Source: Capitulum mitella
Lineage: Eukaryota; Arthropoda; Thecostraca; Pollicipedomorpha; Pollicipedidae
Direction of reading: 5' to 3'
Assembly: GCA_030062745.1 (NCBI GenBank)
Contig: CP099847.1
Span: 25,592,923-25,656,922 of the forward strand
Length of the DNA stretch: 64,000 nt
Positions 23,306-35,884 of the stretch are shown here, in pieces. Numbering within the stretch: the stretch's first letter is position 1; every line of letters begins with the position of its first letter. Both the position numbers and the translations under genes were made by a program. Below the pieces are notes generated by a model that was given only the letters and a program-made list of their open reading frames with translations, searched no databases and had not been told where the DNA came from.

Positions 23306-26187
23306 GTGAGGATCGTTCGCGCGGCGTGGGCCGACGCGGTGGGGGCTCGAACGGCGCCGCGAAACGACGTCGGCGGCACGTCGGAAGGGTTTAACGGGCG
23401 TCCGGGAGCGGCTGCTGCTCGAATCCGGCCGCATGATCGATACCGATTATCGAGCGCCGATAGCATTGAAGTATCGGCGGTGCTTCTGCAGTTCCATGCG
23501 CTAAGACGCCGTTGGTTTGGCTACGGCCAGCTGTTTATTATGATAGAGACATCAGCAGCAGTTAAGCCATCAGCTCAGCTCATATTTCGCGGATCAATGG
23601 AGCGAATGGCAGGCGCTCCTAGCAATGTTGCGTAACCTGGAACAGAATGGTCTGATCCTGAATTGCAGGAACATCGTTCCCGTCGCGACAACAAACGTCG
23701 CCAATCGTGTTGTCGCAACAGCAAAGGTTAATGCATACATACCTGGATTTGCTTTTTAGCCGGTTTTAGCAATGCCAGCCCATTTGATCTTTCACGTACT
23801 TGTGCTAAAGTGGTTCGGCTGAGCACCGTTAGGGTGGTTTTCGTACTCGCTGTAGATTTAGAAATCCGGCATACAGAGATGGGCTGCACTGTCCAGTTAT
23901 AAAGTATTGATCGTGTCAGAAAAGGGGGACGCTCCCCATGATTTTATCTGCCCGCTTCGTTTTAAACAGATTTAACAAAGCCTTACGCTGTAAAAATGAT
24001 TGCTATCACAAGAACACGGACTGCCACCACAATATTTGGTCTCGCCTCAAAAAGACGGGTATTCGTCGGACACTCAGGAAGCATCAGACACCGAGCGGGA
24101 AAGTGGTCCTCTCCTGAACCATTTCAAATAATGACGGCCAAAAATTTCACTGCAATATACTCTGGCGACGTTTCCAATTCCCTGTGCCTGCCACGTAGGA
24201 ATCATGTATGGATTTTAGGCCCAGTGTTGTTGGCCGTCGGCGTTTGCATATGATTTATGCATTTCCAGAATTCCAGTGGATAATTTAATTCTTCACTGTC
24301 ATGCGAGAGAAGCGTAAAGGCCACCAATTCGTTTTTCAAGTCACTCGACTCTCGACAGCTATGTTCCACCTCCCCGTGTCCGTTACCTGCCATCTGCGTG
24401 TTACCTTAACTATTAAAGTGCTGAGTGCAACCCAACCGCTCTCTGCATAAGTTTTGATTTCCTGAATTCGGTCAGATTTTTGTTAGTAAAATGTGCGCTT
24501 ATATGACTTCATGCATATTTCATTCGAAAACGAATGGTGTCTGTTGGTAACTTTTGGAGGTGGGATGCCCATGGATGTCTAGTTCCACGGTTGTGAGTCA
24601 CGCTCGGACTTTGCGGCCCAAACCCCGCGTCTGCCGCGTGGCCGGGTCCGCCTCTCAACCGCCTTACCTGGGCAACTCCCCGAATAAACACGACGTACAT
24701 GACCTCGGGGCCGCTGCCCGCGTCGATGGCGACCAATCTCCGAGCGTGCCGAAAAATCCGCACTCAGCGCTGATTTCGGCGGGTCTAATTGCCCACGTCT
24801 GCAGGCCGGGCCTTCATCAGGTCCGACGGCGGCCGGCCGTCCACTCCGCCGGCCTCCACATATCGACCTCACGTGCGGCAGGGCGGTCACTCGACCGCTC
24901 TACTAGCGGCCGCTCCACCAATCAGCTCGTGTGTCACCGGAAATGGTCGTGTCTGGTGGGGGGGGACTTGACACACGGACCCGGCAGGAGGGAGTGCGTG
25001 TGACACATCGGGCCGATCAGGCTGCCGCGCGGACCGGGACGCCGCAGGGCGTCGGGCCCAGACAGGCCGCCTCCCGGCTTCAGTAAGCGGGTCTGGGGCG
25101 GTCCAAGGCTGCAGGATAGGACCGCCGCCACCGCTCCGGTGAAATCCGATGCGCGGCTCAGTTTACGGCCCCAACGTAAAGCTGTCCGCTCTGAGATGGG
25201 TCGCAAGCTGAGTTCGCTGCTAATTTCAGCGATCATTTGCGCGAAATTGTGATATTTCCTGCATGGTGATAGCCTTAGTTCAGGTCGCTTCAGCAAATTT
25301 CTACTGAGACCCGATTTTGATCACGGAACGTCAGTTAGTCCTTTGAGCGAGACACACAGATACAAATGAAACCAAAAGGACTAGCTTTCATTCCAAGACC
25401 TACTCATATATGTTGAGGAAATCAGCGACATGGCAAAAGCCTGACGGCAACAAGGAGTAGAACGACAGTACTTGTTAAGCTTAATTTGACCTGACGCTAC
25501 CCTGACTATGTTGAAAATAATGTTGCTTAAGACTGTATTTGCCATGTACAGCTATGGTCTGGCATTTAAATTTCCCCATCATTCATTTCGTGTTCCAAAC
25601 GGCCAGAGGCTCCTTAATGAATCAACAATGTGGGGGCGGCGATGGCCGCTGCATTTCCATGCGTCATATTCCACCCCCGTCCAACGGGCCAGCTACATAA
25701 TTGATGGATTAAAAGCCCTTGGTTATAATTGGGTGCCACCAGGCATGCAGATCCGTTTCATTGTTTAATATGTAGTGTCACATGAGACCACTGCGTTTCG
25801 AAGAAAACCGGCCAGGACTTCTGCTGAAACTGTGTCGAGAGAGGAAACATAAATTCCTGGCCGCCGCCCGGGCCAGTTGCATACGGCGCTGGACGAGTTA
25901 ACCGCCGCGCTCCACGCGCGGGACTGCAATAGTCGGGAGTAATTAGCTGTTGACGCTGGGAGCGACGTCAGTTAAATGAGAGGCTGTTTCATACTTTGCT
26001 TGTTTTTATTTTCCAGCCGAGCAGTTGGTTTCCCGGACGCGATATTTTGTACTGAATTGATCTGATTAGGTTCCATAAACCACATTAGCCCAGTTTTGAA
26101 GCGACTTTTGTGGCGGGATCAAGTTCTGAGAATAAATTTTTGTGTTGTTTAGACCGTAGTTTGCGATGCTTATGCTATCCGCGGCAT

Positions 26188-26188
26188 A

Positions 26189-26225
<37 letters not shown>
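26188..26225. repeat. (TA)n microsatellite
   Basis: A run of TA dinucleotides interrupted by TGTA. Confidence 0.95.
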
Positions 26226-26227
<2 letters not shown>

Positions 26228-27898
26228 GACGTCGATTGAGTATAATACAAAGTGCGGGGAATAACTTGCGATAGGACTGAATGACATGGTTGCCCCGTTT
26301 TTGCAAACATTCTTGCACGTTAACTTGATTCCCGTACTAACTAATTTTGAAGAAGCATAGATCAGCAAGTGTTTGGAATGTAACTGTTACCCCGAAAGGT
26401 CCAGGGCTAAGTGTACATAGCCCACAATACCAGTGCATCTGTCCAGTAGCAGTACGTCAACTGACGTAACAAAAATCGACCAAAACTGCAGCGACGCATC
26501 TCTAATGCCGCAGTCGTTGTCTCCAACATCTCCGGAGAGCGTTTGTCCACACGCTCTTCGTGCGGCTCCATCGGTCAGGTCGGAGATCGTTCCCGAAGAA
26601 CATCGCCTCTCCGTGTTCAGTGCGGGGACCGGGTCGTGGACAGGCCGCCGAGCGCGGGGGTCCCGCCGGGTCCCGCCGGGCCCCGCCGGGGCTCTCCGCC
26701 GCTCCGGCACCCGGCGCCCGGGCCGCCGTTCGATCCGGCAGGCCGGCTGGGGCCGCTGGCATCACGGCCGCCATCACGCCACCGTTGTCCCGGTTCGTCG
26801 AAGTCACGACGTCCAGTATCGCTTCGGACGGACGGACTGGTCAATGGCCGTGGTGAGGCGGTCCGTCCCGCCGTCTGCGTCGTTGTCTTGGTTACACGGC
26901 TGCAGTGGCGAAACTCGGGAAATCCCGGCTGTTTCGACCGCACGTCGAGTGCAATTCCCAGTACTACTACTGACCACCATAATACACTGGTGTCGAAAGG
27001 ATGATAAAAGGCTTATGAAACATCACTGGCGACGAGAACATCATGTGTAAAAACCGGTCGGTCAATCTGCTCGGAAAACAATTGCATTGATCACCTACTC
27101 AACCTTCTACCATGGCAAACGTTTAAAAGCAGTGCCGATCTGTTCTGTTGATGAGGTAGCTGCAGCACCCATTGGCGGTCAGTGACGACCCAAACCTCTG
27201 CCGGCTAGCGACATTTGGCTGCTGATAGACTGCGATCATGTGAACCGCCCGTCGCAGGGACTGCCTTGGAGGCCACCCGCGGCCTCCGCAGGTGCCGAGG
27301 CTGGTCCACTGCCGGTCCACTGCTGACAGTCTTCTCGACGCCTGCGAGTACTTCCGGAACCTCTGCGATCAGAGTCCGCAGCCATTGTGTCGGGTTTGCC
27401 ACCCTGCGCCGGCCGTGGGCTTCCATCAGAGACGAGCGCCCTCCGCCCAGGACTTTGTCCGGGCTCGCGCAGGCACGTCACGTCCGTGTCCGCACGAGCG
27501 GCGGTGTACTGAGGCGGTCGCGGGACGGTGCCCCGCCGGTGACCGTCGCCTCCCGCCAGAGTGGCCGGCCGCCCGGCCGGTGCTCCTGCTGCCGACCACG
27601 CTGCAGCCAACGGTGGCCATTGGTATTCCGGGCCGGCACCGGCAAAGCGCCCTCTTAGGCGAAGAGCCACGCCGGCCAAAGTGCTCTGCTGTGATGGCAT
27701 ATCATCCGGGGTATATTGTTTTTTCGTTTTAGAACTGGGCTGAAATCCGGAGCTGAGGCTGAAGAGCACGTTCGTTGAGCGGAGCCGCGGGGCCCGCGCT
27801 TTGCTGCTTATCTTCAGATGGGTGGGAGATAATGTCCTCGGTGCTGAGCCGAAGCTCAGCCCGGAATGCCCGGAACTGTGGTACGGACCCGTACCCCG

Positions 27899-27930
27899 GT
27901 ACCTTGGTACGGGTACCCGTACCAAGGTAC
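27899..27930. repeat. 32-bp perfect palindrome rich in GGTACC/GTACC
   Basis: The sequence from 27899 (GTACCTTGGTACGGG...) to 27930 equals its own reverse complement with no loop. It sits in a local field of GGTAC/CGTACC words from 27878. It could extrude as a cruciform or mark a palindromic repeat. No function is assigned. Confidence 0.9.
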
Positions 27931-28914
27931 TGTGGCATAGCTGTCGGTGGCTGGATTGGGTCCGTGCGAACGACAGCTATTCAGCGATAGGGACTCGTTC
28001 CGTTTTTCCAATGACTGCTTCTTCCACTGATTACTCCCAGCGTCCTAGCAGACAGGCTGACTGTTTTATCCGCAGAACTGGCCCCGTCTGCCTATCTTCA
28101 GAGCCAAGAGCTACGTCGTCGGTGTACTGGGACTGCGACGCACGTTTGCTGGTGAACGGTGTTCCGGGAGGGAAATCTGTCCGAAATTCTAAGCGGTGTC
28201 AGCGCGGTGTGTCGTTTTCATCGCTGCTGGTGTAGTAGTACTGTACTGCAATTACTGCAACCATCCATGTTCAAACATTGCAGTGCAGGTAATCCTTTGC
28301 ATTCTAGGGAGAGTAAAGCCACTTTCGCAGTTTACATGTTATGTTAATCTTGCTTTGGCCAGAAACATACGTACATCATTATCGATCCCTCAACTTGCAC
28401 GTACCAGAGGTCACAGCGTGAAACTTGAACTTCTGCTGCACGCCCCTAGTGCCCTGGTCTCGACAGTACCGCCTCTGGCCGTGACCACTAACCCCCCCCC
28501 GCCGTGTTCCTAGGGCTGCAGTGAAGCCGGGCCTGGTGCTGTTGCCGCGGCTCCCCCCTTCCCCCTTGTTTTGTCCGTCGTGTCTGTGTGCCAACGGTGT
28601 GTCGCGCCTCGAGGGAGCACCGCTTGGCCGCGCCGCTGTCCGGCCAAAGTCGCGCCGCTGTCGACCCGTGCCCCCGGGAATCGCCGCCGGCGTATTTGCA
28701 GCGCTCCCGGCTGCCGGCGGTCACGTGACGGCCGTGAATGCGGCCAAGTGCGTGCCCCTCTCCCGCTGGCGGCCGCGTCAGGAACGGTCGGCACGCCGAC
28801 GCCACGTTCTGCGACGTGGGAAGCGGGTTGGGGAGGGGTGGTTGAAGACATGAAAGGATGACTGAACGGCGCAGCCGGCGGTGAGAGTAAAGCGTGTCGT
28901 GTTCTCTCACCCAG

Positions 28915-28965
28915 GAGGACAGTAGATCTGTGCCGATCAGTCTGCTCACGTCGGCGGCCAACCTG
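28915..28965 (+). CDS. Nrx-1: Candidate alternative cassette exon at LNS3 start
   Basis: A 51-nt segment lies between a good acceptor (GTTCTCTCACCCAG) and a strong donor (CTG/gtaagg), phase 0 at both ends as required for this intron. It encodes EDSRSVPISLLTSAANL. Its last twelve residues (VPISLLTSAANL) align with the end of the upstream exon (DPVSFASRGSYL) at P, S and L with conservative changes elsewhere, so it may be a diverged duplicate of that exon end. It could act as a simple insert or, with the internal donor at 23258, as a replacement first strand of LNS3. Unproven without RNA. Confidence 0.45.
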
Positions 28966-29744
28966 GTAAGGACCGCCTAGCGTCCGTCGGTGGACCGTGC
29001 TGCTCGCATACCCTTTCCGTTGCACCGGTGGCTCGCTCCCGTTCTGTTCATTTGTTGCGGACCGATGCGACTGCTGTGCTTTGCTGCTGGATGTTGTTCG
29101 CTGCTGATACCCTGTTATGAGGCTGTGAAAGATAGCGCCTGTTCGATGTTCACTCGCAGCTTGGCCACGCTTGAGCACCCTAACCCTTGACTGACTATTG
29201 TGGATGCGCGCACACGGCAGCACCTGAGCACCTGAACACCCGCAGTTCGCGAGTTGGTGATCATGTTTTGGACCCTACAGTGTACATATATGGTTCTCAG
29301 AGACCAGCCGAGATATGCCATGTTCGGAAATGTATCAGACAAGATGGCGTTTATCCAGGCTCTCAGAAAATGGCTAGGGCATCGTTTTAGTAACCAGCTC
29401 TGAAACCCGTCGCTTAGCTGACCTTCTGTTAGATGTCGCCTCATAAACGTCAGAATACCGAAAATAACGACGTAAAGAATGACAAAATCACCACTCGACA
29501 TGCCTGAGTTCACATGGATTTACTTTTTTTGTTTTTGCATGGTCTAGAACTGGCCTCTGAAACACTACCGCGGCCCTTCCCACCTCTGCGTCTTGCCCTC
29601 CACATGCTACCTTAATCGCCATCCTCGAGCTGTTCTGTCTCTCCTGCTTCCTGAAGGCACCTCTCTGAATGTACCTGTGCCTCTCTCCAGTCCCGTTTTC
29701 CGTAGCGGTTTGTTATATCTGTTTCCCGCAGACACACCAGATAA

Positions 29745-30497
29745 CCGATACCATACCCACAGCCGTCTCCTACAACCGTCCCCTACACGCGTCTCCATCA
29801 GCTGTCTCTTGCAGCTATCTCATACAGCTGTCTTCTACGGTGCTCTTGCACAGTCGTCCTCCTCAGTTGTCTCCTCCACCTGTTTTCTACAGCCATGGGT
29901 ATAACCAAGGGGAGGGCTGGAGAGACATGCGCCCTCCAATTCTGGCAAAATGGGCTTTTGCCCCCCCCCCCCAATTCTGGTCGGAAAGTGGACGTTTTAC
30001 GCAATCTCCCGTCGAAAAATGCAGTTTTGCGTCAGATGGTCCCGAGATTCTGATTTGCTCCCTCCCCGATTTCTGGGCTACATGTGGCTACATCCATGCC
30101 TAAAGCCATCACCTACAGAATCTCGCATGGCCATCCCCTTTACCGTCTCCTGTAGCTGTCTCCTATAGTTGTCTCCCTCAACCGTCTCCCTTTTCCGTTT
30201 CCTTCAGTCGTCGCGCATAACCGTCTCTGTCTCCTACAGCTGTCCCGTACAACTGTCTCTTACAGCCGTCTCCTGCAGCCGTCTCCTGCGGCGTTTCCTA
30301 AAGCCGCCTTCTGCAGCTGTCTCGTATAGCCGTCTCCTACAGAGTTGTCTCGTACAGCCTTCTCCTACAGCTGTCTCCTACAGTCGTTCCCTGTAGCTGT
30401 CTCCTACAACCATTTCCTACAGCCGTCCCCTGCAGCTTTCCCCTGCAACCGTCCCCTACAGCCGACCCCTACAGCAGTCTCCTACAGTCGTAGGGGA
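29745..30497. repeat. Roughly 15-bp minisatellite (CAGCCGTCTCCTA)
   Basis: Imperfect units of the type TACAGCCGTCTCC / TACAGCTGTCTCC recur over about 750 bp. The array is broken at about 29902-30103 by unrelated sequence. Confidence 0.85.
29902..30103. mobile_element. Probable small inserted element inside the minisatellite
   Basis: About 200 bp of non-repeat sequence with a poly-C run (about 29961-29974) interrupts the CAGCCGTCTCC array. It starts near GGTATAACCAAGG and ends near TGTGGCTACATCCATGCC. The CCAAGGGG and GGCTACATCC ends resemble the ends of the element at about 57150-57434. Boundaries and class are uncertain. Confidence 0.4.
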
Positions 30498-31519
30498 CAC
30501 CTGCAGCGGTCCCGGGCCGGGGCGGCGGCGCCACCGTCGGTGTCGCCGCCGCCCCGGCGCCGCGACAGCTCCTAATGAAGCTGGCCGCCAATCGATGGCG
30601 CTGGCCGATGCCGCCGCCGCCGGCCGGAAGCGCGGCCGGATGCGGGCGCCGTCTGCACGTGAGCGGCCAACAGGCGGCCGCCGCCGCCGCCGCCGGCCGC
30701 CCGACGGACCGCCGATTTGCGGCGGCGCGCCGGATCCGGCCCGGGATAGCGCGCCCGCCCGCCGGCGGAAATTGCACCGATGCGTGGCCTGGATAGCTGG
30801 GATCGCGCCTCGGCGCCGCCGAGATGCCGCGCTCCGATCGCGGCCGCCCCGGCTGGTGTTGCTGACTGCGGCGCGCGCAGGCGGGCGGTGCAGCCCCGGC
30901 CAGCGAGCGGATGCACGCCGGACGCTGCATGCGGCCGCAAGCCGACCTTCCTTGGTTCCGACCCGCGCTGTTAGGAGTCGTCTTGTCGATATGGTGTCAG
31001 CTCGTGCCGCGGGCAGGCTGTGTTGAGTCTGGCTGCCTTACCTGCAGCGCACGCTGGCTTCGCTATCGCGGCTGCCTTTTCGGGGGCCAGTTTCAGATGC
31101 TTGACGATGGTGTGGAAAACCACATCGAACTCGTTTGCGGGCGAGATCCACTTAGATCAGAGGTGTGTTTCAGTGCTGGAGCATGGATGCCGCCCTTTCT
31201 CTTTGCTGTCAGTTTTCAGATGCCACGTTATTAAGTGGTCTGCCGTGTAGCTGTTTCGATATCTGGGGATTTGGAGCTCTGTCATCGCCGAAATCAGTGC
31301 TAAAACGACCTGTAAAAGTTGATCCCTAAACACCACCAATCAGTGGACTGGCTTGTTCGCCGCTACAAGTCCACTTTTAGTTTCGCAGTGTTGTTGTAGA
31401 ACCGGTTTATTTTTGTCGCTTATAAAATTGTGAAACCTGTAAAAAAGGAGCGAATGCATGAAGATAGAGAGAGAGGGGGGGGCTTAATTATTGGGTACTT
31501 ACTGTCCCCGGATTGTGCC

Positions 31520-31615
31520 GTCAGTGACCTCTGTTCTGCAGCCTGCCAGGTTATTTCGCCGTGGATCTGCTCACTCACCTCTCTTCTGCCGTCTGCCAGG
31601 TCCTTCCGTCATGGG
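31520..31615. repeat. 50-bp duplication of the LNS3 acceptor
   Basis: CTCTGTTCTGCAGCCTGCCAG (ending about 31549) and CTCTCTTCTGCCGTCTGCCAG (ending 31599) lie exactly 50 bp apart. They are followed by related GGTTATTTCGCC and GGTCCTTCCGTC. The second is the authentic acceptor and the first is a decoy copy including the exon's first bases. Confidence 0.75.
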
Positions 31616-31704
31616 TGGCGCCGAAAACGGGCTCCATCTCCTTCAAAATCCGCACCAACGAGGCGGACGGCCTGATCCTGTTCAACAAGGGCAGCCGCGA
31701 CATG
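31600..31704 (+). CDS. Nrx-1: Neurexin exon: LNS3, TGSISFKIRTNEADGLILF
   Basis: 105 nt, phase 0 at both ends, acceptor GTCTGCCAG and donor ATG/gtgagc. It encodes VLPSWVAPKTGSISFKIRT and ADGLILFNKGSRDM. The SISF(K/D)(F/I)RT and (D/N)GLI(L/V) motifs are the LNS3 core strands. Confidence 0.94.
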
Positions 31705-34700
31705 GTGAGCATCGCCCTCCTGGAGCCGCGCAGTGGCCGGGCTGTCAGTTCCAGCCCGGTGCCATGGTGTGCCAGACCAACGGTGGCGTTTTTAATCAGC
31801 GAGCCGCCCCCGGCGGTACATCTGGCGCTACATCACCCGTTAAACGGCCGACGACGATCGAGGCTTCACCGCGGAAGATTAAATCTAAATTAACGATGCT
31901 GTAAATTTGAGGAGCCAGAATCTCGGGCGGCCGCGGGCCGCGCCCGGGCGAACAGCTGTCGTCAAGGGATTTTAGGTGGCATAACCGAAGCGGCAACGGC
32001 CCTGCTCCGGAGAGGAACACCTCGCGGGCCGGTAACTAACTCGTCGCTCTGGTAGGGGGCTTCGTTTGTCGCCGCGAACAGTCTGGCGGAGCGTCATTGC
32101 CTCGGTCGTCTGGGGAGCAGAAATCAGGTGCTGTGTGAAACGTAAGGTTTCGTGGCGGAGGTCATCATTTCGATGAAAGGGCCACCAGGGCTGAGCTGAT
32201 TTAGCCGCACTGCTTCGTAAAACATGAAGCTGCGGTAGCAATGCTGTTTTTTCGCATTTTTCTCAAGTAGAAGTATTTAAAAGGGACGCGTTATTTTTCA
32301 CGCGCAGCGTGCATGCAGATATGCTTGCTCACGACGTAAATGGCGCTGGTCATGCGGTGGGTGGAACACGTTTCGTCATCGGGATGGCGGATCAGAGACG
32401 CTGCCATGTCAGGTGTATTTCTCCGGACCACTTGACCAGCCGGCCACTGGCGGATCTGGGGGGATCCATCTCGGCCATACCACCCCCAGCCACGATTAGG
32501 GGGGGGGGACAAACAGGCATTTGGCCCCCGCCCAAAAACACATGGTTGTTACCACACAACCAGAGCATGAAGTCGCTGGACAAATCGAACAAAAACAGCG
32601 GCCAGCGGCCTGAAGACTGTAGCCACGGCTAGGAACAACAGTTCTGAGTTAGTTTAACTTGCTAGTTAGCTTAGTTTAATAGACTGCTGGCGGTCCGTAT
32701 GTTTGAGCCGGTATCAGTCACTAGTGAGAAGCGGTCAGGACATCTGACTCTCTGCTGATTTGCAAAGAAACGTAGCGAACCGTTGTGGTTGTCTTTCCGC
32801 CGGGGGTTTTGCTCTGTTTGCGCATTGGTAGCGAGGCTGAATACATTCTTATAGCCGCTGAACCCGCCACTGCAGTCAGCGAGAATTCGGCGGACTGGTT
32901 TCGCTAAACTCAAGCGGGCTCCGCGGGCCTGCATAGCAGCAGGGGTCAGCGCGGGGCGGACAGTTTAGCACGCATGCCGCTGAATCACCCGGCGCTTCGG
33001 GCAAGTTCAAAGCAACAATACTCGTCTGAAACTGGAGCGTGCGGTGGCGACCGCATTCTGCGATCTCTAGTCGCGGGCCGCCCCAGACCGCCGGAGATGA
33101 TGGTCTCGAGGTCCGAGAGGCTAGGCGGAAAACCCACCACGGCAGGCTGTTTCCTGCCCGTGAACCGATCACGGTAGTCTGAGAAACTAAAGACATCTGA
33201 CTGCTGCGCCGGAAACACCAGCATCTGCGGCGGTGGTGGCATTTAAGACCAAAAGATAATACATACTAGATGCGACAGGAAGTATTAAACCTTGCATAAG
33301 CGCGCGGTAAATGACAGTTTTTCACAATGTTCTCGCTGCATATTACAACGTGTACACAAATAAACTCTATGCATGCTTCCTGTAACGTAACGTTATGTTA
33401 ACCTTGCTATCCATATCTTTGAATCATCATTGACTCATCATCACTGAATCATCATCGTTACTGAATACCGGCACGTTACGTAAGCGGAGTATTCCAGAAT
33501 GATTCGGCTGATATGTACAGGTTTCACATGCCCCGCACCCACCACAACAATCCTGGCGATCAGGAGATGCAGATCCTGTGGGCAGTGCGATGGCGAGATG
33601 ACTGCCTCGGGAGGTCACGGGCTGGCACCGCTGGCCGGAGACAGGTCTGATGGCCGCTGGCTGAGGACAGACCTGAAGGCCGGCTGGGGACAGGTCTGAT
33701 GAGTGTTGGCCGGGGACAGGTCTGATCGCCGCTGGCCGGGGGCGGTCTGCGGGCCGCCGGGCGGTGACGGTTCCGCCGGCGGCCGTGATTCGATATGGGC
33801 CGCCGGGCCGCGCGGTCTCGTCCACTGACGCTGGCCGTCATTTGTCATCCTTTGTTCCTGGCCGCCGCGTGCCGGCAATATTGAACCCGGCCCTCGGCCT
33901 GCGGTCACTGAGTCGCCGGGTTTAAATCCCGCGTCGACAGTTCCCCTCTCTCTCTTTCTCTCTCTCTCTCCGCTACGCACGAGATGTGTTTACTCTCCGC
34001 GCCAAGATTCCTGGAGAGGCTTTTCGGAGGAGCATTGCGACCGGCCGGCGAAAACCCGCTCCATTTCTGCCGGCCGCAGCGATGCTGCAGTATCACGATT
34101 TCTTGCCAGTCTTCAGCGGAGAAGATAGCGCTGTTGACGTGTTTTTCTGCCTCCGCGTTTCGCGGCGCCGGCACCGTTGATCTTCAGTTCGGCCGGCGGC
34201 GGACTTCAGCGCCTTCAGCTGAGGCTCAGCCGCCGCCGGCTGAATGTGCCGCCGAGTTGGCCGCCGTGCTGGTGAGCTCCCACGCGCTGCTGTGATGTGT
34301 GTATCATCGCGCTGGACTTCAGGCTGCTCGCATCCGCGGGGCTAATCCGAACAGAGTAGGAGATGGAAAACATGAAGTTGGGTGGCAATAGGCTTAGCTG
34401 GGAGATGACGACCTGCAGTGATTTAAAACCGCAGTCAGATAGGAATCAGTGATCTTTGCAGCAAGGAAATCGTGTGTTATGCTATCTATCCAAAGCGCTT
34501 CATCCGTCTTTGCCTCAAGCACCCTGGTTCCAAACTTAAAAAATAAATTGGATTGTCCAAAAAATGTGGCTGAGCACATTTTTACCAGTCGTTTCTACGA
34601 GATACCTGGGATCATCCAAAATGCAATTAACAAAGAAACAACATTCTGACGTCACCTATCAATCGTGACGAAATTCAAGTCCTCTGTTAACGTTCGCTGG

Positions 34701-34951
34701 TGTCCGTCCTCCTGTGTCGTCACGCATCGGCCCCAGTACGGTACAGAGGAAGAGGGCGCAGGTCGAATTCCCGGGAAATCGCTTTACCACCGCGGAAATG
34801 TAGTTTTAAGTCATGATGTGTGTTTTAAATGGGATTTTCAAGCTGCAACCTATAGAGCGGCTATCTCAACACAAAACACGTGGTGGAGGCGGAACAAACC
34901 CTTAGCTGTGTTTTTGGCGCCTCAGCCTGACCGCGCGGCGCGCCGTTCCAG
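31705..34951 (+). other. Intron, LNS3
   Basis: Contains a short G-run element at about 32450-32560, a roughly 28-bp minisatellite at 33628-33755 and a CT tract at about 33945-33971. No exon recognised. Confidence 0.6.
33628..33755. repeat. Minisatellite GGCCGGGGACAGGTCTGAT
   Basis: Four to five units of GCTGGCCGGGGACAGGTCTG with variation. Minus-strand ORFs with PASGDQTCP-like repeats are artefacts of this array. Confidence 0.8.
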
Positions 34952-35144
34952 GACGACATGTTCGCCATAGAGCTGGTATCCGGCCACGTGTGGGTGCACG
35001 TGGACCTGGGCTCGGGCGCCGCGCGCGTGCAGGGCACGAACCGGCGCGTGGACGACGGCCTCTGGCACGACATCGCCGTGATTCGGGACGGCAAGAAGTG
35101 CCGCATCACCGTGGATGGCACCGCCTCCGACTTCTTGACGCCAG
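34952..35144 (+). CDS. Nrx-1: Neurexin exon: LNS3 core, DDMFAIELVSGHV
   Basis: Acceptor CCGTTCCAG and donor CCAG/gtgagc; phase 0 in, phase 1 out. It encodes MFAIELVSGHVWVHVDLGSG, then RRVDDGLWHDIAVIRDGK and ITVDGTASDFLTPG. It carries the LNS hallmarks FAIEL..GH, DLGSG, V(D/N)DGxWH and the ITVDG strand. Confidence 0.95.
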
Positions 35145-35692
35145 GTGAGCGCGTGGCGCCCCGCGCCCGCCGGGCTGGCCGGCGAAGCTCGTGATACGGG
35201 AGAGAATGGCCGCTTCTCAGGAAGAAGCCCCAGGCGTGCGGTGGCGGCGAGGACTGGTCGATTGTGCGATGGTGTTGCTAGCGCAGAGCATGAAGGCGAA
35301 TGAACTTTTCACTCTTTTGGGGCATATATAATGTAAATGCATATATTTACGTGCATATACATTATATAATACAGAAAATATTAGAAATCAAAACTGGAAA
35401 ACAGAAAACTGAATACCAGAGGTCCAAAGAGGAATTGTGAGTGAACGTTGTACTGCTTGAATCGCAGAACATATCAGAACACAAGTATGTGGCCGATCAC
35501 GAGCCCTTGTGTTAGTGCCAATGACACAGCATCCTTGCAACGTTTTCCGACAAAAATTCTGAATTCTGATCGGGCGCTGCTCTGCGGCTATCCGGCCTCG
35601 CGCCGGGCTGCCGTCGAGGTTCCGCCGCCCGTCAGTCGTGTCACGTCACACCGTCACGCCGTGACGCCCGCCTGACCGCTACCGTCACGCAG
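35145..35692 (+). other. Short intron, LNS3
   Basis: 548 bp, AT-rich in its middle. Nothing recognised besides splice sites. Confidence 0.6.
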
Positions 35693-35884
35693 GCAACCAC
35701 AAGCGTCTGGACCTGGAGGGCACGCTGTACGTGGGCGGCCTCGGCACCGACTACGACCTGTTCACGATGCCGGCCCAGGTGTGGTCGGCCACGCGCCGCA
35801 TCGGCTACGTCGGCTGCCTGCGCGACCTGGTGATCAACGAAGGCGTCATAGACCTGGCCCGCTACGCCCGCCGGCAGGACAGCG
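35693..35884 (+). CDS. Nrx-1: Neurexin exon: end of LNS3, YVGCLRDLVINEG
   Basis: Acceptor GTCACGCAG and donor AGCG/gtgagt; phase 1 at both ends. It encodes LDLEGTLYVGGLGTDYDL, VWSATRRIGYVGCLRDLV and DLARYARRQDS. The LYVGGL, VW(S/T)A and YVGC(L/I)RDL motifs are diagnostic for neurexin LNS3. Confidence 0.96.

Larger units (their letters stand above)
23306..28914 (+). other. Long intron between LNS2 and LNS3 (5' part)
   Basis: Contains a TA tract at 26188-26225, a CpG-rich block at about 26570-26880, another at 27280-27600, and a 32-bp perfect palindrome at 27899-27930. No constitutive exon recognised. Confidence 0.6.
28966..31599 (+). other. Long intron before LNS3 exon (3' part)
   Basis: Contains a roughly 15-bp minisatellite at 29745-30497 interrupted by an inserted element, a GC-rich block at 30500-30960, and a 50-bp duplication of the acceptor region at about 31520-31615. 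No further exon recognised. Confidence 0.6.
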
